Assembly (NCBI GenBank): GCA_032622095.1 | Contig: CP136065.1 | Location: forward strand, 112,511,195-112,575,194 | Length of the DNA: 64,000 bases | Source of the DNA: Siphonodentalium dalli | Lineage: Eukaryota; Mollusca; Scaphopoda; Gadilida; Siphonodentaliidae | Reading direction: 5' to 3' | Shown: one piece after another, positions 23,741-35,063 of the stretch | Numbering within the stretch: position 1 is the first letter of the stretch | Layout of the letters: each line of letters opens with the position of its first letter | Notes under the pieces: model-generated | Told to the model about the DNA's origin: nothing | Database searches by the model: none | The model's input: only the letters and a program-made list of their open reading frames with translations | Position numbers and translations under genes: made by a program

Positions 23741-25799
23741 GAACGAGAGGCCGATCACGATCGGCAGATGTTTAACCCATACCTTGGCGATAGCGATCTT
23801 TTTATGAGTGCAAGAATTTCAACAATTCACAGCGTACTATTATTTATTAGTTTCATAGTGGAATCAGACATATTGAGCAACTTGCTCATTTAAACACAAT
23901 AGGAAGATGGATATGACATTCGATTTCAACCTATTCGGTCACTCCAACAGAGATACATGTATGTGTGATAGATTGATAAAGATAATTATACCCAAACACA
24001 GTCAGACAGATGCACCATAGCTGTTAAAGATATAATTGTTACAATATTAACATCATAATAACTCTATTTATTTAATTCTTACAATGGAACCTGAGTCATA
24101 ACAGATTATGTTGTTGTGTTAGCTGCATAGTAAAAGTTATGGGATGATTGAGATTAGAGACCAACAAACACCTGAACATCTATATAAGTGAGGGGTGTAT
24201 AGACCTTGATATTAAATATGATTGATAATGGTTGGATATAAAATATTTTAATACAGAATTATCAGATAACTAAAGGAGAGATATGAGAAGGGTCAAATTG
24301 AAAATATTAGAGTCATAACATTGGATCGCGTACAGTATACATGTACCTATGGTTAATTTTATTCTAAGCTGATCATTGGAAAGATACAATATCTGTAACA
24401 GCAGAAATATTATTAAATATTGGGTTAATATTCTCAAAACCATTCAATCAATACCAAAATCTATACGCATGAAGAATGTATCACAATCAACCTGAATGAG
24501 ATTATAAAAGTGATTGGGTGAAAAATATTTGACCAAAAAGTCAGCTTCAAGAATACCAGAACCATTATTATTATCCTGCAGCCCAAATGCAATAGAGGGA
24601 ATTTCAAAATAAGATATATCCTCAAATGATGAATATTCAATTGGTGGCTTATAATTAATAGAAATTCTTAGTGAACCTGGCCTAAGGCGAAAGAGATAAT
24701 TTAAAATCTGCGTATCAGATATTATGTGTCTATGGAATAGGTTAATTTTAATCCTGAAATACATGCAAGTGAAAAGTGGATCACGATCAACCTGGACATA
24801 GAATAGGAGAATGAACATATGATGTGTGGAGAGTGTTAATCATTTTCAATGACATCATATGATGGAACTAATGTGTGGATAAATTGTTTTCTCAAGATAA
24901 GACAACAGTGTCTCTGTAAACAACAATTCTCTAAACAGCCATGCTCCAGAACATCCTTCACATGGACAATGGACTATTTGTATTAATGCCATGAACATGT
25001 TTCAACAGGTTGGGTTAAATTACTATTGCACACAAACTGGAGTAAAGTATCATCAATCACTTAAATTTGACAGCTCTGGGAGCAGCAGTGGTTTAGCAAA
25101 GAGTATCCAGTGTCATTTTCTGATCCCAATAAAGCAGATTACTGTGTAAAGTTGTTTGTCTTAAATTCTCACAGGGCATATACAATAGGTAGTAAATTAC
25201 TTGAATTATAAAGGGCCATAACTCTGTTAAAATATATCGGATCAAACCCAAATATGAACTTGATCTGTATTTCGGGGTGAGGACCACATGTACCAAATTT
25301 GGTGTAGATCAGATGAAAAATGTTTTGAGTTCTAAGTAAAAATAAGTTTGAAAAGGGTTAATTAAACGATACCAAAAACCATACAGATAAAGAACGTGCT
25401 AAGAAAAACCTTGGTAAGAAATATGAGGCATATCAGAAGAAAACAGTTTGACTTAGATGGATCAGATAGCATTTGTGTGCAGGGTTAATTATTTTCTAAA
25501 CCGATCAACCGATCGATACCAAAAACTATACAGGTGAGGGGTGTGTCATTATAAACCTACATATCAAATATGAAAACAATCGGACAAAAAATAATTTGGT
25601 TACAGCATCGGATAGCTCATGCCTATGTGCGGATGCAAAGTGTTAATAATTTCTAAACCGATCAACCGATCGATACCAAAAACTATACAGGTGAGGAGTG
25701 TGTCATCATAAACATGGGAGTAAAAAATAACTCTAATTCCCATAATACAGATTTACTGCTCTCAGAGCTAAACTGATACCACTGGTAATTAATTGTAGA

Positions 25800-26560
25800 C
25801 TGCTATGGTTATCTGTTCAATTCTTAGTTGAAAAAGGGCCATAACTCTGGTATAAAATGTTGGATATAACCCATATTCAAACTCGATCTGTATTTTGAGT
25901 TGAGAAACTCGCATACCAAATTTGGTTCCGATCAGATAAAAAAAATTTGAGTTATGTCAGCATGCATGAATTCTAAGTCGAAAAAGGGCCATAACTCCAT
26001 TGAAAAATATCGGATCAAACCCATATTCGAACTCGATCTGTATTTTGGTCCGAGAAACTTGCATACCAAATTTTATTCTGATCAGATAACTTTTTTTTGA
26101 GTTATGGTAGCATGCATGAATTCTAAGTCGAAAAAGGGCCATAACTCCGTGAAAAAAAACTCGGATCGAACCCATATTCGAACTCGATCTGTATTTGGTG
26201 CTGACAAATTCATATACAAAATTTGGTTCCGATCAGATAAAAAAAATTTGAGTTATGTCAGCATGCATGAATTCTAAGTCGAAAAAGGGCCATAACTCCA
26301 TTGAAAAATATCGGATCAAACCCATATTCGAACTCGATCTGTATTTTGGTCCGAGAAACTTGCATACCAAATTTGATTCTGATCAGATAAATTTTTTTTG
26401 AGTTATGGTAGCATGCATGAATTCTAAGTCGAAAAAGGGCCATAACTCCGTGAAAAAAACTCGGATCGAACCCATATTCGAACTCGATCTGTATTTGGTG
26501 CTGACAAATTCATATACAAAATTTGGTTCCGATCAGATATAAAATGTTCGAGTTATCGCA
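25800..26560. repeat. Satellite-like array with a dimeric higher-order repeat
   Basis: The monomer CATGCATGAATTCTAAGTCG ... GGGCCATAACTCC recurs at 25961, 26111, 26262 and 26412, a step of 150-151 bp, with an older copy before. Monomers 1 and 3 are nearly identical (CATTGAAAAATATCGG, TTTTGGTCCGAG), as are 2 and 4 (CGTGAAAAAAA, TTTGGTGCTGAC), while neighbours differ. The true repeating unit is thus a 301-bp dimer. Confidence 0.9.
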
Positions 26561-26572
26561 CCATGCGTAAAG

Positions 26573-26620
26573 TGTCTACAGACAGACAGACAGACAGACA
26601 GACAGACGGACGGACGGACT
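26573..26620. repeat. GACA/GACG microsatellite
   Basis: GACA repeated about seven times, then GACG about three times, just ahead of the element P tail. Confidence 0.92.
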
Positions 26621-26754
26621 AACGACGAGTGGTCAATCCGGGCAACGACACTATGTTTACCATACTATGGTATGGGTAAACATAAAAATGGAGTGGTTGA
26701 GAACAGGCATATCAGCAAACATTATATGATTAAAATTTATCCTTTACTGAATGA

Positions 26755-26890
26755 ATCCTCCAATTCAGTTATAAAAGTATGTAATGGTCTATTATTCATG
26801 GAGAAGGATGTTCATAAAATATGAACAAATGACAGACAAACAGAAAGATAATACAAGTGTAGAAGAATTCCTATTCATTGGTAGGAAATG
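26755..26890 (+). repeat. Dispersed 'TCTATTATTCATC' repeat, copy 1
   Basis: AGTTATAAAAGTATGTAATG followed by GTCTATTATTCATGG and ACAAATGACAGACAAACAG matches stretches at 30575-30690 and 42430-42560. It is non-coding and unclassified. Confidence 0.65.
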
Positions 26891-27474
26891 GCATGGATGG
26901 CCTTCGTTATAGGTTATAATTTAGAAATAACAGTTTACAAATTATGAAAATTTCCTCAAGAATATAGTAATAGTATAGTATAATGATAGTATGAATGCAA
27001 TATTTCCACAAAACACACTTTGTGTGAGCCGAGCATTTGTTTAATTACAGCATGTAAAGAGTGAGCAATAATATAAAACACCAAACACTGACATTTTTTT
27101 TAGGAGAGTGATTCACGGTGACCCATTCAACACTGAAATCTTGAGTGGCGAGGATTAGCGAGTGTTATGCCACTATTATCTTGTAAACAACTTGGTGGCA
27201 ATGTTAACCAAAGTTCTATTAGTGGGGTCTCCCCGGTGTTGAGTGTTTTGCTTATTGCATACTCTTTACGTAGTGTATTGAAACATAACATGGCTTTTGT
27301 TTACTAACACAGCATACGAACTTGACAATACATGTACCATACTATTTACTCAATATTTATGATCGGCAAATGAACAAAATATGTCTATATTTTAAAATTC
27401 TTCTGTTTATGGCAGTTTTAACTGATGTGAAGTCCTATTTAAAAAGCAATACCCATCACGAAGGCTATCCGCAT
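26891..27474. mobile_element. Foldback element, copy 2 of the 211-562 family
   Basis: The right third (about 27295-27474) aligns with 375-562, including CTAACACAGCATACGAACTT, ATTTATGATCGGC and TCTGTTTATGGCAGTTTTAA. The left end GCATGGATGGCCTTCG matches the family end. The centre contains a second, unrelated inverted pair (ATGTAAAGAGTGAGCAATAA against TTGCATACTCTTTACG), so this copy appears composite. Confidence 0.65.
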
Positions 27475-29642
27475 ATTTAAACTACTTGTCATTGAGTATT
27501 TAGTAAAGGAAGAATTAAATATGAAATTGAACTTGAATGAACTGAATGAGTTGAGCAAAAAGAAAAAAACTGACATCATCTTCAATCTGCCAATCAATCT
27601 CAATCTGTGACCTCAGAATAATCTTAGATTAAACTCTTTCAAACCATGGTATGATATAACTCCCATAGCAGATACAAGTGCACTTGCGGGTAAAACAAAT
27701 TTGTTTAATATACATCTGACAGAAGGATTTCATATTCCAGATTAAATTTAACGTAGTTGTACTCTCTCTGTGTACATGATACACAAATTTCCGCTGGAGA
27801 TGATATAAAATCCAAAGAACGGAAGAATCTCCGACGAATTCCGAACAAATGGTAAATCCAAAAAAGCAGATCAAAACTGCTTGGAAATATACTTGCACTA
27901 TCTGGCTGGAAATATCCTCTCAAAAAATGCAATATCATAAAAAAAACCTTTGCAGAATAAAGCAGTATTCAATAAGAGAACTCCACAACAGAATGTAATT
28001 CTGTCTCGTTCCAGTGTGTCTACAAACCAGACATTTTACATTATTTATCTACAATATATCTCAGTAGAATTGCATAAACATGTCATGGAAATTCTGTAAT
28101 GATAAATATTAAGAGCCTTCCTCATGAATAGTTATGATTGGGGCCCCTATGGATTGGTGTAGCATGTAGCTGTTTATTCAGTCAAAGTCGTGCATGAATG
28201 GGTACCCTTGATGAAGGCTGGGGATAAATGTCTCCAGAGAGTTGTTGTTCTTGCTTCTTGAGCCTGGACTGATAAATCATTTATAGTAATTTAATCAAAA
28301 GTCCATTAATGGCAACAGTTGGCTGGCATACCATACGAGAAGCAGACAAACCTTGGTGCATCACCATTGAGATATTGACCAGAAATATTTAATATTGTTT
28401 TGAAGTAAAAGTATGAAAGTAGCTGTATAAACTACAACATCAATGTGAACACAAACAATTACCAGCGGGGCCCAAAGCAGTTTATTCAAACAATTCATTT
28501 GTAAATTGACTATCGTAAAATAAACAGTTATCCCGCATACAATAGGAGCCATAATGGTTATTGCGGTTAATGAGATATTTTTTGTTTTGGTGCTACCTTT
28601 TGTGAGTTCCTCACATTATGAGTTATTAACGGATGAAAGGAGCCCATATCGGCCTCCCAGATCACTTAGCAGTTAATAGCACCGGCCCAAACTGATTGTC
28701 TTGAACCAAACGTTACCCATATTAAAGATAGTGTATCTCTTCCGGGCACCATTACAACAACAACAAAATTTGTATTAAACCTGATTTCAAGACTACAACT
28801 AGCTTTTTTGTGAATAAAATAGAGATAAAACTGAAGATTGGGTATGTTATTTATCTATAAAGGAATAATAAAGTGGTTTATTTATGATGAAGCTGATTGT
28901 AATTCATGGTAAAATCTCCTTGTTGAAATAAAATTTGCCTAGAATTGAGAGTTCGAACAAGATAAGAGTTCTCCTCCCTCTTGGTACGCCCCAGGTATGT
29001 TCAAATGTTTTACAAGATTTCTGTTCCAAAAATAGCCCTAAAACTGTCCCGAGAATGTGATAAGAAATTCTAAATAAAAATGACATTAATCAATAAAATC
29101 TTTTCCAGACAGGTGTCCTGGATTCATTTCTATTATGTTAACCCCGGAATCTCTATAAAACATGCTAGAAAGAGATATCTTTAAAAGTTGAGAGTGTGCC
29201 ATTGAACTGGGGTGTGAAATATGAAAATGACAGCAAAAAAGTCTGAGTTATCGCATTGGATAATATGTGGCAACAATCAACAGACAGACAACATGCCTTT
29301 GTGTTTAACATTGTTTTAACCGCTAGGCCATATCACAACGAGAGATGGACAGATGAAAGACAGAAGGTTGATCAAGACATTGACATTACCGGTATGTGTT
29401 CCATACATTGTATAGTTAGGCAAAAATGGGTTTTATATTTTTTTTCACCCATGATGCTCAATTGAACATCTTTATTTGAATCATGATATGCTTATTCACA
29501 GTGGGGAAATACATGGTTTCGAGGTTGGTGAGTACCACAAATTCAAAATGGCAAAGGCGAGTGTAAACACACCAAACACACAAACCATAGAATTTTGACA
29601 GTTACGAGCATATGCTGGTTTATTTTTAAAACAAGTTGATAC
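27475..29642. other. No gene identified
   Basis: Two overlapping minus-strand frames (27629-27938) are open for about 80-90 codons with no recognised domain. If the exon at 29643-29890 is real, this could be its first intron. Element-type tails such as a GACAGATGAAAGACAGAAGG stretch occur at 29345-29370, followed by a CCATACATTGTATAG hairpin like the end of element P. Confidence 0.35.
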
Positions 29643-29890
29643 CTTATCTGTTTTGAAATACTCAGTAGTTTTCTGTAACATTCTGACCAATGTTGCCAGT
29701 CGGAGGTTCTTGGAATACACCAGTCCATACATTTAGGAGAATCCTTCAACTGATCACTGACAACTTTGGTCAGAATGTTAAAGCAAACAACTGTAAGTTT
29801 GGACACAAATGAGGTATCAGCTTGTTGAAAAATAGTATAGCATATGCTCGTAGCTGCCAAACTATTATGTATAATTATCGCATCAGCCAT
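29643..29890 (-). CDS. Candidate first coding exon, unidentified protein
   Basis: On the minus strand ATGG at 29890 opens 82 codons beginning MADAIIIHNSLAATSICYT. The frame runs into CAGATAAG|GTATCA, a good splice donor at 29643/29642. The composition (KLTVVCFNILTKVVSDQL, SDWQHWSECYRKLLSISKQI) suggests an amphipathic alpha-helical protein such as a HEAT-like or TPR-like repeat protein, but I do not recognise the family. Reading through the donor gives a 115-codon ORF that ends in intron-like sequence. No partner exon is secure. It is one of the few places in the window that resembles a host gene rather than a transposon. Confidence 0.42.
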
Positions 29891-30176
29891 TATGAATGCG
29901 TGAGACTCATCAACTCGAAACCATGTGATTCACCCACCGTGTTATTGGAAGATTGACTGATACGAACACAATCAGCAGAGATGGGTTCAATACAAACTTT
30001 GAAATTACAGAAGCAAAACTTTTATACAATTATCATTTTTCTCTCAATTGTGTGTTCAACCAGGTTCAACTTAATAATTTCAGTATATCTATAATGTAAA
30101 ACTTTTCCTCTCTATAATAGTTTATTGATGATTATCATCACTTCAGCCACAGGGACATATCACAATACTGACAGTT
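29891..30176. other. Possible 5' flank of the minus-strand exon
   Basis: The sequence immediately beyond the ATG is less AT-rich for about 70 bp and carries no stop-dense repeat, as a 5' untranslated region might. No TATA or initiator element can be assigned with confidence. Confidence 0.25.
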
Positions 30177-30397
30177 TTAACCCCTTCATGACAGGAGCTG
30201 CGCTAGTGCAGTCTCACATTGGGAGCCTTGCATATATAGGAGAATGCACTGGCTTACAAGGTCAAGGTAAGTATTGTTAGGCCAATTTATTCTCTTATAT
30301 ATGTGAGGCTCCCCATGGGGAACTCACATATATAAGAGAATACTTTGGCACAGGGTTTTCACAAAATTTCAGGAAGCTCCAGTCATGGAAGGGTTAA
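30177..30397. mobile_element. piggyBac-like MITE 3
   Basis: TTAA at 30177-30180 and 30394-30397 flanks 213 bp with ends CCCCTTCATGAC and GTCATGGAAGGG. It has the same internal hairpin motif (CTCTTATATATGTGAGGCTC and its complement) as MITE 2 but lies in the opposite orientation and lacks most of one hairpin arm. Confidence 0.88.
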
Positions 30398-31472
30398 AAA
30401 GTTAATTTTGCAATGTATCTTCATCACTGCATTTTACAGAAAATGACAATATGTCAGTAGGCAACTGACCAGTACACAATCTGTACTCCCCTTGAGTTAG
30501 CACCAGACTTCATATAAATCTAGAATCAAACCAACTTCGATTAACCTTTTCTACTGTATACTAACCGGATTGTTCTACCAAGTTATAAAAGTATAAATTG
30601 GAATGGTCTATTATTCATCTGGTGGGTGTTCAGGAAAAATAAGCAGACGACAGACAATAAAAGTGCAAAAGTAGTCCTATTTATTGGAGGGAAACGTTCA
30701 GATAATATGTTCAACATACTACCTATGATCAGAATGAATCATTAGTTCAGGTAAAAGTACAAATATGACTCAAGTTTAAGGCTAACCAAGCCACCCCCAG
30801 TGACAATTTATGTATATTCCAGACCTATAATGGTCATTTGTCAAATTCAAGGCTATTCCAAGCTTTCAAGGCGCTGCAGGAACACTGTACATGTTAAACA
30901 TATACAAATATATATGGAGCTCCAAAAATTACATTTGGTCATTTATTGAACTTTTTATCTGAACATTGTCCAGGAGTGTTTAAAATAGAAAGAGTTAAAG
31001 TGGTAATTTTCCACCAGAGCTCAGCTTGGGTTTGCCAAGTTAGCTAATAAATCACATCAAAGAAGATCATACGTATTAATTGGCCTTTATTGATCTATGT
31101 GACAAAAAGCTAGGCAATATGTAGATTCAAATTTCCGCTGGTTGACAAGGGAACAAGCAATTGTTATCCTGTGGGTGTTGAAGGAAGATACATCCCTATA
31201 AGTTACCAGCAGTAACAACAGTCTTGCAGGGAATTAGTTTGCCGAACACTCAATTATCTGCAGGCAATCATTGATTTTCCATCCATATAATATCCCAACA
31301 ACGAGGATCAATCACAGGAGGTTTTAGCCTCCTCTTGTTTTCGCACGACCAAATAGGTATACATGTACCACATTTGTGATGACATCATATACATGAAAGA
31401 ACCAGAAATTGGCTCGACTGGAGTATTTAACATATAACTATTAGGGTGGTGGAGAGATTGTTTGTTTCAGCA
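30398..31472. other. No gene; dispersed repeat copy at 30575-30690
   Basis: TTATAAAAGTATAAATTGGA followed by ATGGTCTATTATTCATCTGG is the second copy of the repeat at 26755 and 42430. Nothing else is recognised. Confidence 0.5.
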
Positions 31473-31689
31473 TACAGTAATGTCCTAAATAATCGACCCC
31501 TAAACCACAGCAGAATTATGAGTAACTTTTCAGGATTTAGTCAGAAATATGGCTTGTTGCCATTCTTTGGAAAGCTCTCGGTGAGAGCTTTCCGATGAAT
31601 GGCAATAAGCCATATTTCCAACTAAATCCTGAAACATTTCCCATAATTCTGCTGTGGTTAAAGGGTCATATACTACGGGCATAACTGTA
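31473..31689. mobile_element. Mariner-like MITE, copy 2
   Basis: A 213-bp hairpin with CAGTAATGTCCTAAATAATC at the left and GGGCATAACTG at the right, flanked by TA. It is the same length as copy 1 with scattered substitutions. Confidence 0.88.
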
Positions 31690-32965
31690 AGTAGCCAAGG
31701 ACAATTTTTCAACTGAATCTTCCATAAACTAATCTACATTTTCAAATGAGTGGATTGATTTAAAAGCTAGACCATTTGCCGCCTTTCTGCCAGACAATGT
31801 TTTATTCAAGAGGGAGCTACATGTATGTCATATGACAGATAGAATGAGAATAAACAGGGATGCATGCCAAATAATGCATTTACCATGTACTGCGGTTATG
31901 GTCTGACCGCATACTAGTACAGATAGATAGATAGAATTTATTCAATGACTCGTAAACATGAACATATACATGCATTAGATGAATACAAACTATGTTACTA
32001 TGATACAGTTGCATATTATTATCAACTACATATATATCACAGAAGACAGAATGAGAAAATGGCTGTAAAATTATATTTTTGCCCACTTACATGAATCCAT
32101 CCTTGATAATGGCCGCATGCAAATGAGTGGTATTCACTGGTTGTCATGAATAATGGAAATTTAGTGGCAGAAACCGGTATCGGATTTTAGAGTCTGAGGC
32201 TGACAGATGATAGTTCATATATGATCCCCAGCAGAAGACATACCATTTAAGATAAAAAAAATAGCCATCACAAAGAACTGCATGCGCACTCAGAAGGCTT
32301 ATTTCTCTTATAATGCCACTGACATATTTGACGTCCCTGATGATAATCATGGGAGATGGGAGGATTGGGTGCCTCAAATACACAATGCCACTCAATGACC
32401 TATTAAACAAAAAATCATTATATAGAAACATGTAGTAGACAAAACCAGTAGATTTCTGACAGTGCAGCAAAAATTACAATGCCGCCCATAGGGCTACTGG
32501 TACAAATTTGCTACACAGCACCGACAAAAATTGGATACTTTTCTTCTCCAACGATGATTGTCAGTGATCTGAAAAATGTAAGTTGGATCAGAGAAACAGG
32601 GCTTTCAAACTGGCAATGGACACGAAAAGGACACACCCACTCTCCTTAAAAAGCCTAATTATTTTACTTGGAGGCTATTTCTGTTTCTCGGGAGCATGCG
32701 AACGACCCTGTGATAATCGCAGTACAAGGTGAATGCATTAATAAGTATTCATACCTGTCCAGTCTCTTTTTATTTTGTGAAACACCTGCAGCCTCTCGAA
32801 AAAAATGTCTTACTAGTAATGAGAGAGGTCGCGTTGTATGCCAGAGAGGCGGGTTTTCGTCCAGATAGTGGCAAATTGGATGGTACATGTAGGCATTAAT
32901 ACATTTTTTTTTTTTTGGCAGACTTCTTCCATCATGACACTTCCTGGTTTTCAAGACAAAAATAG
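31690..32965. other. No gene seen; GATA run at 31919-31934
   Basis: A short AGATAGATAGATAGA microsatellite is present. The 108- and 96-codon minus frames at 32144-32470 and 32664-32954 have no recognised domain. The second overlaps an open plus frame (32668-32868), so coding is doubtful. Confidence 0.4.
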
Positions 32966-33103
32966 TACAGTAATGCCCTAATTAATCGACTCCATAACCA
33001 CAGCAGAATTATGGGTAACTTTTCAGGATTTAGTTGGAAATGTGGCTTGTTGCCATTCATCGGAAAGCTCTCGATGGAGTCGATTAATTATGGCATTACT
33101 GTA
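32966..33103. mobile_element. Mariner-like MITE, copy 3 (internally deleted)
   Basis: A 134-bp derivative of the family keeps both ends (CAGTAATGCCCTAATTAATC and GGCATTACTG) and the TA duplication. It has lost about 80 bp of the right arm, the joint falling after GGAAAGCTCTCG. Confidence 0.88.
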
Positions 33104-34048
33104 TTTCCTAATGGTCAATATGAATTTATTTGAACTAATAAACCAATGAGTTTACTAGATAACAACATCAGTTTTCATGTTTTTGTGATTTTCATAACGA
33201 ATCAACTCAAGTTCAATTAAATTTAGTTTTATAAATATATTTTCTGCTCAAAAACATGTCACCTATTTATGACTCATTAATTCCCTCCCTTTGAATTTCA
33301 ACAGTATCTTAAAGTTCAGAAAAGATGTCTAATTAATATCAATGCAGTTCAGTGGCTTCAAGTCTTTTGACTTTCCAACTGTAAGGAACTGGGATTTCAG
33401 TGAGGGCAGACGAGGGTGGAAATGTTGGTCACCTATTAAGTGCCATTTTATTTTCCAAATAAAATTTACATGAATATTTTTCCTATACGCAGAATGGTTT
33501 AGGAAAATAATTTCACCATAGAAAGTGCACAGAAGTTCACATTTTGCACCAATTGAACTACAGTAATCATACGAGAATAAAATGTGCTCATTTACTAAAA
33601 TAAAAATTGTGTCTGAATTTTGGAAATTTGGTCTCTAATTTCCACAAAATGAAACTAATTCACTGTAAGGCCACCGCAATTTCATTTGTTGGTTTACGAA
33701 CAACAGGGAAAAAGATATCTCTTGATGAAGGAGAGAAAAAAACCCAGGCAGGTCCTTGACATACCAACTGGCAAATTTATTGCAGGTGAAAATAAATCAA
33801 ACCAACACATTGATACCGTATCTCAATTTGCTATTATAACTGATAGAATGGGTTGGTGAGAAGTGAACTGAAATACGTCACAGGAAAATTTTTGATAAAA
33901 TCTATTCATTGGTATAACCTCTGGCCTTCCCCACAGCTGATAATTTGCCAGCATACACATGTAGCTGGATTGTCGATGAAACATAGAATTTAATGGAATT
34001 TAAAAACTCTTGAGTCATTTTCAATAAGAACGCGATATGGTGGGACCA
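33104..34048. other. No gene seen
   Basis: AT-rich sequence with no feature recognised. Confidence 0.5.
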
Positions 34049-34962
34049 CTCACCACCAGTGTTCGCGCTGGACCGAAAGAAACTTTAGCCAAAAGTTTAG
34101 CCAAATGAAAATTTTATTAGCCAAATGAAAAAAAATTTAGCCATTTTTTTTTTTGCCAAATTAAAAAAAAAAATTGGCCAAATTAAATCATCATTTTCTG
34201 GTCGATTCACAATTAATGACTAAAATATTTGTTTTAACCTTTATTTGTTATACTCAGAATGAAAACATAATTAAAACAACACAAAAAACAACACAAAAAA
34301 ACAATATTATACAAACATATCATCGCATATCACACAGGCATTCGCAATCATGAAACTAACATTCTATATAATTATAATCCGCTAAACTATAATTGTACTA
34401 ACTCTATGCCGTTGACACTATTGATACCATGGCATGACAGCCACTAACTATGGCTTCTTATACTGTAGGAAGGTGTTAACTGATGAATAGCTATTGTATT
34501 CAAATCGTTTATGGTGTGAAGCCCAGTCAAAGTATTTAGCTATTTTATCTTCCAGACGGCTTAACCAATTACATAACCAGTATACAGCTTATACGTTTTG
34601 ACGATTATGCTGGTTATATAGGCTCTCAACGGAGAGCCCAATGTCTGAACATCAGAAGTCTTTTTAGGCGTCAGTAAACTAATGTCATTCGGTCTCGTCG
34701 TATTCAGTAGTGGTTCGTCAGGTTCGCTCGTCTGTTCAGTAACTTCCTAAGTACGAAAATAACGAAATATTTTCGTCACCTAACTTCGTCTTGAATGTCG
34801 ATCTATTGAGCGCTTTTATTAATTAGCTTTCTGACTCCATGCTTTCCGTCTCCATTTGTTTGGCCAAAAAAGTTTAGCCAAATGAAATTTTTATTAGCCA
34901 AATTCGAAAAAGATTAGCCATTGGCTAATTTGGCTACCAACAGCGCGAACACTGCTCACCAC
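34049..34962. mobile_element. hAT-like non-autonomous element with TTAGCCAAATGAAA reiterations
   Basis: An 898-bp element (34057-34954) has perfect 14-bp ends CAGTGTTCGCGCTG and CAGCGCGAACACTG. It is flanked by an exact 8-bp duplication CTCACCAC. TSD length and CAGTG termini indicate hAT. Both subterminal regions consist of degenerate TTAGCCAAATGAAAWTTT repeats, possibly multiple transposase-binding sites. No coding capacity. A second left end lies at 63225. Confidence 0.93.
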
Positions 34963-35032
34963 TGTCGGCTCAGATAGATGTCAAAGTCGCAGAGTGAGAT
35001 GTCATTAAAACTAGAGTTCTTTTGTGTTGCAA

Positions 35033-35063
<31 letters not shown>

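Larger units (their letters stand above)
23742..26687 (+). mobile_element. Element P, copy 2 (longer)
   Basis: Co-linear with 9942-12066 from the head (AACGAGAGGCCGATCACGAT) to the tail (TTTACCATAC, TATG, GTATGGGTAAACATAAAAA). It is about 820 bp longer because of additional 150-bp monomers at 25800-26560 placed between the 'CCGATCGATACC' units and the microsatellite. It lacks the zinc-finger fragment of copy 1. The head hairpin is perfect (GCCGATC/GATCGGC). The only long frame inside (24444-24818, minus) has no recognisable domain and is not conserved in copy 1. Confidence 0.82.

Noticed and set aside
24444-24818. 124-codon minus-strand ORF
   Set aside because: Lies wholly inside element P copy 2 and is not conserved in copy 1.
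25957-26443. Minus-strand ORFs with repeated 'MALFRLRIHAC' segments
   Set aside because: They are a translation of the 150-bp satellite monomers of element P copy 2.
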